Assembly (NCBI GenBank): GCA_037442385.1
Contig: JBBIQJ010000032.1
Coordinates: forward strand, 1-19,665
DNA: 19,665 nt
Direction of reading: 5' to 3'
Source of the DNA: LDYB01 sp037442385
Lineage (GTDB): Bacteria; Armatimonadota; Fimbriimonadia; Fimbriimonadales; GBS-DC
Part shown: one piece after another, positions 6,633 to 13,862 of the stretch
How positions within the stretch are numbered: the stretch's first letter is position 1
How the letters are laid out: each line of letters begins with the position of its first letter
The notes under the pieces: model-generated
Told to the model about the DNA's origin: nothing
The model's database searches: none
Seen by the model: the letters and a program-made list of their open reading frames with translations, nothing else
Made by a program: the position numbers and the translations under genes

Positions 6633-6641
6633 CGGTATACT
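6633..6641 (+). promoter_or_regulatory. Extended -10 before the lipoprotein gene
   Basis: CGGTATACT ends 15 nt before the ATG at 6657, predicting a leader of roughly 9 nt. No clear -35 is present. It matches the -10 form seen at other promoters of the window. Confidence 0.45.
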
Positions 6642-6656
6642 AATCGGGGCAACGGT

Positions 6657-7352
6657 ATGAGCAGGAGGCGGATTGGGTTCTGGCTGGGCATACTTCTGGC
6701 GTTCGCAGGATGCGCGCGGTTCCCCGAAGCGCCCACAGAGCGTGGGGTACGACGATTAATCATCGAGATGCAGGTGGCAGGGCGCATTCGCCCAGAATAT
6801 CACTATTTCGTGGTGTTCAACCTGAGCAACGACCCGACCGGGAGCGCGGGTCCCCTGCCCGTCATTTCGCCTCCATGGGGGAGCGGGTTCGCGAGTGGCG
6901 CATTTACGCACTATGGGCGCTATGCCCCCTTCCTGCCTCAGGGCGGCTACGCGCTCTATCGTGTGGAACAGGGCACGGAGAGCCAGCCGCCGCCCCATGT
7001 CTATCTGGGTGTGCCAATCCGTGTGGAACCAGTGGACGCGAACAGCAACCGTCTCCGGGTCGAGATTGACATTATACAACTGATTCCGAACGAACGCGAC
7101 GCGCGGCAAATGCGTTTCATCCAGCTCAACTTTATCACAACCGATATTATCCCGACCGACCCGAATGCGCCCGTGCGCAAAAACGGCGATTCGCTGGGCG
7201 ATTCGCGAATCGGGGAGTTTCGTTACCTGAACCTGCGGATTGATCAGGATCGGCTGGTGCGCAACAGCAACTTGTCGCTGGAGCCTGCTGATGATGTGGC
7301 AGACCCGGATCTGGATATCGTAGACTGGCGCGTGGAGGTGCGGACGCCGTGA
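6657..7352 (+). CDS. Lipoprotein of unknown function, coupled to the MFS-HEAT gene
   Basis: The start is ATG at 6657 rather than the upstream in-frame ATG at 6603, because it places a proper lipoprotein signal at the N-terminus: MSRRRIGFWLGILLAFAGC, with Cys19 as the acylation site. The 231-residue protein is otherwise beta-rich and soluble-looking ('RLIIEMQV', 'YHYFVVFNLSNDP', 'NRLRVEIDIIQLIP', 'MRFIQLNFITTD') and has no family motif I recognise. Its TGA overlaps the GTG of the transporter gene, so the two are translationally coupled and may work together at the envelope. An lnt gene at the end of the window could provide the last acylation step. Confidence 0.75.
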   Translation: MSRRRIGFWLGILLAFAGCARFPEAPTERGVRRLIIEMQVAGRIRPEYHYFVVFNLSNDPTGSAGPLPVISPPWGSGFASGAFTHYGRYAPFLPQGGYALYRVEQGTESQPPPHVYLGVPIRVEPVDANSNRLRVEIDIIQLIPNERDARQMRFIQLNFITTDIIPTDPNAPVRKNGDSLGDSRIGEFRYLNLRIDQDRLVRNSNLSLEPADDVADPDLDIVDWRVEVRTP

Positions 7353-9718
7353 GCCAGCCCCAGCCGCTGAGCCGCCTGGAAGTGGCGCGGGGGCTACGCT
7401 GGGCAACCTGGGACGCGGTTTTCTTCACGCTTTATGTGGCGTTCACCACAGGCGCGTTCCAGATTGGCTTGGCGCGCTATCTGGGCGCGAACGACCTCTG
7501 GCTGGGGATCATCACCTCTGTGCCATCGCTGGCGGGCGCGCTGCAGATTCTGACAGCCTATCTGGCAGACATCAGCCTCAGTCGCAAGGCGCTGGTGTTG
7601 CGCTATGCGTTGCTCTCGCGGTTGCCGTTTGTGGTGATTGCCATCCTGCCCCTGCTGAGCGATTCCGTGCCGCGCTTGCCCATGTTTGCGGGGCTACTCA
7701 TTCTATCGGCGGTGCTGGGTTCGTTTGCGGGACCTGCGTTTCTGGCGTGGCTGAGCGACCTGGTGCCCGCGGATTATCGAGGTCGCTATTTTGGCAAACG
7801 CAATATGATTTTGGGGCTGGTGTCGGCGGCGTCGGCGCTGCCCCCTGCGCTCTTTCTGGATCAGGCGGTGAAACATCACCGTTTTTCGCCCGCGATTGCG
7901 TTCAGTGTGCTGTTTGGGCTGGGTGCGCTCTGTCTGTTTGCCTCGTGGTACGCGCTGAAGCGGATACCCGAGCCGCCGCGCACGCCCGCGCCCCATCGGG
8001 GGCTAAAGGGGTTGCTGGAGTTCTACCGTCAGCCGTTTCGCACGCGCAATTTCCGCCTGCTGCTGGGTTTTAACACCTTTCTGGTGTTCGGGCAGATGTT
8101 CGCAGGACAGTTCTTTACGGTCTATCAGCTGGAGCAGATTAAGATGCCCTACCTGATGGTGCAGGTGGCGGGGTTGATTGCGGCGCTTTTCAGCAGTCTG
8201 GCGATGCCTTTGTGGGGGTATCTGGCAGACAAATTCGGCAACAAGCCGTTGTTGATGCTTTCGCTGGGTGGGGTAGTGTTTTTGCCGTTCCTGTGGTTTC
8301 TGACGGACCCTGAGCGCTATGTGTGGAGCGTGAGTGTGATTTTCGCGATTCAGGTGTTTGCGGGTTTCCTGTGGGCGGGCGTTGGATTAACGCAGTTCAA
8401 TTTGAATGTGGCGGTTGCTCCAGCGGAACAGCGCGCCGTTTATATGGGGGCGCTTTCGGCGATTGTGGCGTTAGTGGGGGGCTTGGCGGCGTTGTTGAGC
8501 GGTGCGCTGATGGAGGCGATGCGGGGCGTTGTGCCCGACCCGACGCGCTTTTTTATTCTGTTTGGGGGCGCGGCGCTGTTTCGGCTACTGGCGTTGCCGT
8601 GGCTGGCAGCGATTCGCGAGCCGTGGGAGCGCCCGATGGGCTATGTGCTATCTCAGTTGCGTGCCTCCGCGCGCCCGCGTGGCTGGCTGGCGTTGCGTCA
8701 GCTGCGGCGTCAGACCGATGTGCAGGCGCGACTGCAGGCGATTCGGACGCTCGCCGAGCAAAAACCGCCCCTAGCCGTGGAAGAGCTGGTAAACGCCCTG
8801 CATGACCCTGTGCCCGAAGTACGCCGTGCGGCGGCGCACGCGCTGGGCGAGATTGGCGACCCCCGTGCTGGGCCCGCCCTGCTCCAGATTCTCAAAGACC
8901 CCACCAGCGATCTGATTGTGGAAGCGTGCGAAGCGCTGGGGAATATCGGGTCGCCAGAGGCGCTGCCTGAGCTGATGGCGCTCTTGAATTCGGAGCGCAT
9001 CGAGGTGCGAATGGCAGTGATTGAGGCGTTGCGTCAGATAGGCGATTGCCGCGCGATCCCTGCCCTGCTGGAACGCCTGCGCATCGCGCCTGGTCCACTG
9101 GAGCAGTCCCGCCTGCTGGAAGCGATTGCCGACATCGTGCGTCGCGCCGACCCCGAGTTGCTCCCGAAAGAGGTACTTCAGGCGGAGATTCCGCGCTGGC
9201 TGGTTTCGGAAAGCCCCGATGTGCGCAGAAGCGCCGCGGGGGCACTGGCTGTCTTACCGACTCAACCTGCGCTGGCGCCTCTACTACGCCAGCAACTGCA
9301 GAGTGAGAGCGATCCTGCGGTGCTTGCCAGCCTTGCGCGGGCGCTGGCACAGCATGGCGAGCAAGGCGATGTGGCGCTTCTGCTCAAAACGATGGCGCGA
9401 GTGCCTTCACCACTGGGACGCCAGCAGATTGGGCTGGGGTGCGCCCGACTACTGGGCAGTTATGAAACACTCTATGCCCTGTTGACAGTGGAAGAGACCC
9501 AGCGCGACCGCCTGATTGAGCGAGCGCTCGCCCCACGCCTGCGTGAAAAGCCCGAACTGTCGGACGCCCTCCGCGCCTACGCCTACGGCGACTATAGCAG
9601 CGCGATCCAGATTGCCCTGAACGCGATGCCCCGTCATCCGCGCCTGCGTTTGCTGGAGTCTGCACCGCCCACGCTGGAAGCCTGGCTCCTTGTGGTCAGC
9701 GTGATTGGTGGTGTGTAG
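7349..9718 (+). CDS. MFS transporter fused to a C-terminal HEAT-repeat domain
   Basis: The GTG start at 7349 has GGAGGTG 8 nt upstream and overlaps the previous stop. Residues about 20-425 are a 12-helix major facilitator with motif-A-like YLADKFGNKP (291-300) and YRGRYFGKRN (143-152). From about 447 the protein becomes soluble, with tandem HEAT/PBS-lyase-like repeats: 'LVNALHDPVPEVRRAAAHAL' then 'GEIGD'; 'LLQILKDPTSDLIVEACEAL' then 'GNIGS'; 'LMALLNSERIEVRMAVIEAL' then 'RQIGD'; and further degenerate copies to about 745. An ordinary MFS protein is about 400-450 residues, so this one carries a 340-residue extension, presumably cytoplasmic. The substrate is unknown. The extension may sense a partner or regulate transport. 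Confidence 0.85.
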   Translation: MSQPQPLSRLEVARGLRWATWDAVFFTLYVAFTTGAFQIGLARYLGANDLWLGIITSVPSLAGALQILTAYLADISLSRKALVLRYALLSRLPFVVIAILPLLSDSVPRLPMFAGLLILSAVLGSFAGPAFLAWLSDLVPADYRGRYFGKRNMILGLVSAASALPPALFLDQAVKHHRFSPAIAFSVLFGLGALCLFASWYALKRIPEPPRTPAPHRGLKGLLEFYRQPFRTRNFRLLLGFNTFLVFGQMFAGQFFTVYQLEQIKMPYLMVQVAGLIAALFSSLAMPLWGYLADKFGNKPLLMLSLGGVVFLPFLWFLTDPERYVWSVSVIFAIQVFAGFLWAGVGLTQFNLNVAVAPAEQRAVYMGALSAIVALVGGLAALLSGALMEAMRGVVPDPTRFFILFGGAALFRLLALPWLAAIREPWERPMGYVLSQLRASARPRGWLALRQLRRQTDVQARLQAIRTLAEQKPPLAVEELVNALHDPVPEVRRAAAHALGEIGDPRAGPALLQILKDPTSDLIVEACEALGNIGSPEALPELMALLNSERIEVRMAVIEALRQIGDCRAIPALLERLRIAPGPLEQSRLLEAIADIVRRADPELLPKEVLQAEIPRWLVSESPDVRRSAAGALAVLPTQPALAPLLRQQLQSESDPAVLASLARALAQHGEQGDVALLLKTMARVPSPLGRQQIGLGCARLLGSYETLYALLTVEETQRDRLIERALAPRLREKPELSDALRAYAYGDYSSAIQIALNAMPRHPRLRLLESAPPTLEAWLLVVSVIGGV

Positions 9719-9733
9719 ATTCAGAAGGGGGAC

Positions 9734-9763
9734 TTGATTTTTTTGTCAGCGGTTGGGTATAGT
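9734..9763 (+). promoter_or_regulatory. Promoter of the SLH porin gene
   Basis: TTGATT (9734-9739), an 18-bp spacer and TATAGT (9758-9763) preceded by GGG. A second TATAGT overlaps at 9763-9768. The first -10 predicts a start near 9770, so the transcript would begin at the 5' arm of the leader stem. Confidence 0.6.
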
Positions 9764-9767
9764 ATAG

Positions 9768-9865
9768 TGTGAAGGATCGCCGAGCGAGCGCAAGGAGCGC
9801 GCGTAACAGGAAACCTTCGGAAGGCTGTCTGCGCCTCTTTGGCTCCGCCTGGCATATCCTTCACA
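9768..9865 (+). ncRNA. Structured 5' leader of the SLH porin mRNA
   Basis: The leader closes on itself. TGTGAAGGAT (9768-9777) is a perfect inverted match of ATCCTTCACA (9856-9865). Inside it lie nested pairings: GCC 9779-9781 with GGC 9851-9853, GGAGC 9794-9798 with GCTCC 9842-9846, GCGC 9799-9802 with GCGC 9831-9834, and ACAG 9806-9809 with CTGT 9825-9828. The apical hairpin is CCTT-CGG-AAGG (9814-9824). An A7 tract follows, then the strong ribosome site GGAGGAGGG (9877-9885), left outside the fold. I recognise no known riboswitch core. It could stabilise the mRNA or regulate translation of an abundant envelope protein. Confidence 0.5.
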
Positions 9866-9893
9866 AAAAAACTCATGGAGGAGGGATGCTTCA

Positions 9894-11780
9894 ATGAAGC
9901 GTTTACTCGCAGTAGCAGCTGGGCTGAGCCTGATTGCAGGCTTCACTTTTGCCCAAACGCGTGATGTACCGCCTGGCCACTGGGCTTATCAGGCGATCGA
10001 GCAGTTGGTGCGCGACGGCATCATCGAGGGCTACCCCGATGGCACTTTCCGCCCGAACCGCACCATGACCCGTGCTGAGTTTGCGCAGGCGATTGCACGC
10101 GCCTACAACAACATCAACGAGCGTCTGCAGGCGCTGAACCGCCGCATCGAGGAGATTGCCAATCGTCCTCAGGGCGGTGGTCAGCAGGCTCCGACCGCTG
10201 ATGAACAGGCGCGCCGCGATATTCAGGCGCTGCGCAACGAAATCAACGAGCTCAAAAAGCTCAACGACGCTCTGCAGACCCTGCAGCGACTCGCCCAGAC
10301 CTTCCAGCAGGAGCTGGCGAACCTCGGCGTGGATGTCGACTCCCTGAAGAAGGATGTCGCGTCCCTGCGTGATCGGGTCGCCGCGCTCGAAGCCAAGAAG
10401 GAGGGCTTCTCCATCTCGGGTGATGTCACCTTCGGCGTCACGGGCGTCAACAACATTGATCGCAAGGGCGCCACGACCCTCAACGGAAACAATGTGGCAG
10501 CCACCGATGAACTGCTGAAGACCCTGAATGTGTACCACGAGCTGGGGCTCACCTTCAGTGGTCAGGTGAACGAGAATGTGTCGGGTACGGCAACCTTCGT
10601 GCTGGGTAACTACCTTGGCGCGGTCAGCCCCGTGTCGCAGGTCGGGCGCGGTGCTGCAGGCAACACCGACATTGCCATCTGGGAAGCCTATGTGAAGACG
10701 CCAATCGATCTGTTCGGCACGAAGGTGGATGTAACGGTCGGTCGCTTCCCCGCGCAGCTGACCCCGTTCACCCTCAAGCGCGTGAAGCCCGACTACTACC
10801 TGAACTTCCCGCGCTTCGATGATGGCGCGTATCGTGTGGATGGCGCGGCGTTCGCCTTCAACTTCGATACCTTCCGCCTGAACCTGTGGGCGGCGCAGAG
10901 CGCTGCGATTAACTCCACCGCGGGTCAGTTCTCCACCCTACCGTTCTATAACCACAACTCGGCGACCAGCAGCTCCGCAGACCAGTTCGCGGGCGCGCGC
11001 CTCGAGTTCGACGCCGTGCGCGGCGAGGACACCAACCTGACCATCGGCGCGACTTACTTTGCCTCAGGCATTCCCCTGGGAAGCAACTTCAACTTCAATG
11101 GTGGTCCCGCTGAAGCCGTCAACATCGACCGCGTGGATGTGTTCGGCGCGGACATCAAGGCGAAGTTCGCCGGGTTCAACATCGGCGCCGAGTACGCGCA
11201 GAGCAACTTCATGCGCGGTACCAGCAATATCCTCGATACCGAGAACTGGGCGCTCGATGTGAACCTGAGCTACAACTTCAGCGAGAACCTTGGCGTGACC
11301 GCCGGGTATCGCGAAGTGCGCCCGTACTTCGCATCGCCGGGCTACTGGGGTCGCCTCGCGTACCTCTACAACCCGTCTGACCTGCGTGGCGGCTACGCGA
11401 ATATCTCATGGAAACCCTCCGAGGATCTCAGCGTCCGTGTTGGCGGCGCCTTCCTCGAGGGAACGGGGCGTGTTGCTGGTGGGTACACCAATAACGACGA
11501 GGTGGTTCACGCGGTGGCGGGCATCGACTATCGCCTGTCCGATCGCTGGAATGTGTCGCTCAACTATGAGGGCGCCTTCTGGAAGGTCGGTGGCGTGAAG
11601 CCCGTGTGGAACTACATTACCGTCGGTCTGGGCTACAACCTCGGCGAGAACGCCTCCTGGAACCTGCTCTACCAGATTATCGACAACGACGGCAAGGGCA
11701 ACGCTGCGTTCAGCGGCGGTCCCAGCGCCAACAAGAACCAGGCAGGCGTCGCCGCGACCACGCTCACCATCAAGTTCTAA
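9894..11780 (+). CDS. SLH-domain outer-membrane porin
   Basis: This 628-residue protein has the layout of the SLH porins of Deinococcus-Thermus, Cyanobacteria and Armatimonadota. Residues 1-20 are a signal peptide (cleavage after FTFA). Residues about 24-68 are one SLH domain (DVPPGHWAYQAIEQLVRDGI, then GYPDGTFRPNRTMTRAEFA), which anchors to the cell wall. Residues about 70-168 form a long coiled coil. The rest to the C-terminal Phe is a beta-barrel of alternating strands rich in aromatic girdle residues. It acts at the outer membrane, tethering it to the peptidoglycan layer and passing small solutes. The start follows GGAGGAGGG closely. A strong promoter, a folded leader and a hairpin after the stop suggest high, separately controlled expression. 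Confidence 0.9.
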   Translation: MKRLLAVAAGLSLIAGFTFAQTRDVPPGHWAYQAIEQLVRDGIIEGYPDGTFRPNRTMTRAEFAQAIARAYNNINERLQALNRRIEEIANRPQGGGQQAPTADEQARRDIQALRNEINELKKLNDALQTLQRLAQTFQQELANLGVDVDSLKKDVASLRDRVAALEAKKEGFSISGDVTFGVTGVNNIDRKGATTLNGNNVAATDELLKTLNVYHELGLTFSGQVNENVSGTATFVLGNYLGAVSPVSQVGRGAAGNTDIAIWEAYVKTPIDLFGTKVDVTVGRFPAQLTPFTLKRVKPDYYLNFPRFDDGAYRVDGAAFAFNFDTFRLNLWAAQSAAINSTAGQFSTLPFYNHNSATSSSADQFAGARLEFDAVRGEDTNLTIGATYFASGIPLGSNFNFNGGPAEAVNIDRVDVFGADIKAKFAGFNIGAEYAQSNFMRGTSNILDTENWALDVNLSYNFSENLGVTAGYREVRPYFASPGYWGRLAYLYNPSDLRGGYANISWKPSEDLSVRVGGAFLEGTGRVAGGYTNNDEVVHAVAGIDYRLSDRWNVSLNYEGAFWKVGGVKPVWNYITVGLGYNLGENASWNLLYQIIDNDGKGNAAFSGGPSANKNQAGVAATTLTIKF

Positions 11781-11790
11781 CCCGTGCTTC

Positions 11791-11819
11791 GTGGGGGCAG
11801 GCGCTATACCTGCCCCCAC
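11791..11819 (+). terminator. Strong hairpin after the porin gene
   Basis: GTGGGGGCAGG and CCTGCCCCCAC form an 11-bp perfect stem around CGCTATA, 10 bp after the stop. No T tract follows, so it may protect the 3' end of the mRNA rather than act as a classic terminator. Confidence 0.55.
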
Positions 11820-11869
11820 CAACCTGCGTGCCCCCAACGCCATGTGCGAAGGGGGCTTTCGCTTTAATC

Positions 11870-11878
11870 GGGTACACT
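11870..11878 (+). promoter_or_regulatory. -10 element of polX, leaderless arrangement
   Basis: GGGTACACT ends 7 nt before the GTG start at 11886, so the transcript would begin at or within a base of the start codon. There is no Shine-Dalgarno sequence before the GTG. The -35 is weak. Confidence 0.5.
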
Positions 11879-11885
11879 CTCTGCC

Positions 11886-13610
11886 GTGCGCAATCTCGAA
11901 CTCGCGCGATTGCTGAACGAACTGGCGGACCTTTCCGATTATGTGGGCGAGAGCCAGTTCAAATCACGCGCCTACCGCAACGCCGCGCGATTCCTCGAAA
12001 CCATGCAGCCCCCCATCGAATCGCTTGCCGAGCAGGGACAGGAAGCGCTGGAAGCCATCCCAGGTATCGGCAAAGCCATCGCCGAGAAGATTATTGCCTA
12101 TCTCCACACAGGAGTGATCCCCAAGCATCAGCAACTCCTGCAACTCGTACCCGAGGGGATTCTGGAAGTGATGCAGGTGCCCGGAATCGGTCCCAAAACG
12201 GCGCGTCTGCTTTATGAGCATCTGGGGGTTCACGATCTTGAAAGCCTTCAGAACGCGCTGGTAACAGGCACGGTGCTTCAGATTCCGCACTTCGGCGAGG
12301 CGAAACGCCAGCACCTGCTTCGTCTCACCGACCTGATTAAGAAAGCTCGCCAGCGCCGACCGCTGGGATCCGTCTACTGGCTGGCGCAAGAGAAACTTCG
12401 CTGGCTCCAGCAGCAGCCCCATGTGCAAAACGCGCTGGTGGGCGGCTCTATACGGCGCATGCAGGAAACCGTCGGCGACATCGACTTTCTGGTCGCCACC
12501 GAACATCCCGAAAAAGTCATCGCGGAGTTTGTGCAAATGCCAGGCGTAACGGAAGTGTTCGCGCAGGGCGACAACCGCGCCCAGATTTTTCTGGAAGGCG
12601 GGCTGCAGGTAGACCTCAAAACGGTACCGCCTGTCAGTTGGGGTGCGGGGATGCTCTACATCACAGGCTCCAAAGCTCACTCGATTCGCTTACGCGAAAT
12701 CGCGATTGAGCGAGAGCTGAAGCTGAATGAATACGGGGTGTGGCGCGGCACGGAGTGCATCGCCCGCGAGACCGAAGAAGCGGTCTATGAGGCGCTGGGA
12801 CTGCCCTATATCCCGCCGCCCCTGCGCGAAAATTCGGGCGAGATAGAGCGCGCCCTCCAAGGTAGCCTGCCCACTCTGGTAACGCGCGAACAGATTCAGG
12901 GCGACCTCCAGACCCACTCCCGCTGGTCCGATGGAGAAGACCCCATCGAAGTGATAGTCCAGGAAGCGCTGAAGCAGGGCTATACCTACCTTGCGCTGAC
13001 CGACCATGTGGAGATGTTTTCGTGGCAGGGCGATGTGTTTCATCTGTTTCGTCAGCGCCAGCGCGAAATCGAACGCCTCAACGAGCAGCTGGCAGGGCGA
13101 CTGGTGGTGCTGAACGGGGTGGAGGTGAACATCGATATTGACGGCAGGCTTGACGCGCCCGAAGAATTACTCAAAGAAGCCGAGATTGTGCTGGCAGGGG
13201 TTCACTACGGGCACGGGCAGGACGCTGAGGTGATGACCCGACGCCTGATTCGGGCGCTGGAACACCCCTGTGTGCAGATTCTGGCGCATCCCACGGGCAG
13301 GCGGTTCGGCAAGCGCGAGCCAAATGACGCCGACTGGGAGCGCGTGTTCCGCCGCGCCTGCGAACTGGGCAAGGCGGTGGAGGTCAACGGCTACACCACA
13401 CGCATGGACCCGCCCACCCCAATTGTGCGGATGCTGGAACAGAGTGGCGCACGGGTGGCGCTGGGCACAGACGCGCACCGCGCCAGCGACCTGCGCATGA
13501 TGACGCTGGCAGTGGGATTGGCACAGCGCGGCTGGCTCACCGCAGACCGCGTGCTGAATACGCGCCCCCTGTCGGAACTGCGCGCGTGGCTCCGGGAGGT
13601 GCGAGGATGA
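11886..13610 (+). CDS. polX: DNA polymerase/3'-5' exonuclease PolX
   Basis: Bacterial PolX fills short gaps in base-excision repair and trims 3' ends. The 574 residues match the family length. In order there are: helix-hairpin-helix motifs PGIGKAIAEKI (59-69) and PGIGPKTARLLY (99-110); the nucleotidyltransferase site GSIRR (187-191) with GDIDFL (Asp198 and Asp200) and VDLK (Asp243); and a C-terminal PHP nuclease with DLQTHSRWSDG (340-350), LTDH (371-374), GVEVNID (411-417), AHPTGR and GTDAH (527-531). The first PHP histidine is Gln, which also occurs in other PolX enzymes. The start is GTG with no ribosome site, consistent with leaderless expression. The stop overlaps the next start as ATGA. 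Confidence 0.93.
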   Translation: MRNLELARLLNELADLSDYVGESQFKSRAYRNAARFLETMQPPIESLAEQGQEALEAIPGIGKAIAEKIIAYLHTGVIPKHQQLLQLVPEGILEVMQVPGIGPKTARLLYEHLGVHDLESLQNALVTGTVLQIPHFGEAKRQHLLRLTDLIKKARQRRPLGSVYWLAQEKLRWLQQQPHVQNALVGGSIRRMQETVGDIDFLVATEHPEKVIAEFVQMPGVTEVFAQGDNRAQIFLEGGLQVDLKTVPPVSWGAGMLYITGSKAHSIRLREIAIERELKLNEYGVWRGTECIARETEEAVYEALGLPYIPPPLRENSGEIERALQGSLPTLVTREQIQGDLQTHSRWSDGEDPIEVIVQEALKQGYTYLALTDHVEMFSWQGDVFHLFRQRQREIERLNEQLAGRLVVLNGVEVNIDIDGRLDAPEELLKEAEIVLAGVHYGHGQDAEVMTRRLIRALEHPCVQILAHPTGRRFGKREPNDADWERVFRRACELGKAVEVNGYTTRMDPPTPIVRMLEQSGARVALGTDAHRASDLRMMTLAVGLAQRGWLTADRVLNTRPLSELRAWLREVRG

Positions 13611-13849
13611 GGCGTGTTTTCGTAGACCGTATTGAAACCCGCGCTGACGGCGAGCCAATCGCCGTACTGCTGGCGCCACTCGGCGAGGGCGACTATCTGG
13701 AGTGGCATGCTCCCCTGCACTGGCTTCCTGAAGGGACGCAGGAAGGCGATAGCCTTATCGTTCAGTTTGAACATGACCCCGAAACCCGCGCCCAGCTCCG
13801 TCAGGAAATCGAAGACCTCCTTCGCGAACTTCAGCAAGACGAAGAGTAG
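13607..13849 (+). CDS. DUF3006 family protein
   Basis: The start is ATG at 13607, overlapping the polX stop (ATGA) and preceded by GGAGGTGCGAGG. The longer in-frame opening at 13586 would begin inside polX. The 80-residue product opens RRVFVDRIETRADGEPIAVLL and contains 'LPEGTQEGDSLIVQF' and a 'DPETRAQLRQEIEDLLRELQ' helix. This is the DUF3006 pattern: a short beta-barrel-like 'VDRIE...AVLL...LP.G..EGD' core followed by a charged tail. The family has no proven function in what I know. It is often found near nucleases or MBL-fold proteins, which fits its coupling to polX here. Confidence 0.8.
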   Translation: MRRVFVDRIETRADGEPIAVLLAPLGEGDYLEWHAPLHWLPEGTQEGDSLIVQFEHDPETRAQLRQEIEDLLRELQQDEE

Positions 13850-13850
13850 G

Positions 13851-13856
13851 TACAAT
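13851..13856 (+). promoter_or_regulatory. -10 element of the acyl-CoA dehydrogenase gene, leaderless arrangement
   Basis: TACAAT, preceded by AGG, ends 6 nt before the ATG at 13863, and there is no ribosome-binding sequence between them. Transcription should start at the A of the ATG. The element lies directly after the DUF3006 stop. Confidence 0.5.
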
Positions 13857-13862
13857 CATGCT

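Noticed and set aside
9768..9865. Cyclic-di-GMP or other known riboswitch in the porin leader
   Set aside because: Some local likeness (GAAACC hairpin) exists, but the conserved GACGCAAAGC and receptor segments are missing.
9886..9897. Three-codon upstream ORF (ATG CTT CAA TGA) overlapping the porin start
   Set aside because: It sits within the spacing of the strong ribosome site but is too short and too easily due to chance to claim regulation.
13632..13862. N-terminal extension of the first acyl-CoA dehydrogenase
   Set aside because: The added residues are the DUF3006 gene in another frame; family alignment and the -10 element both favour ATG 13863.
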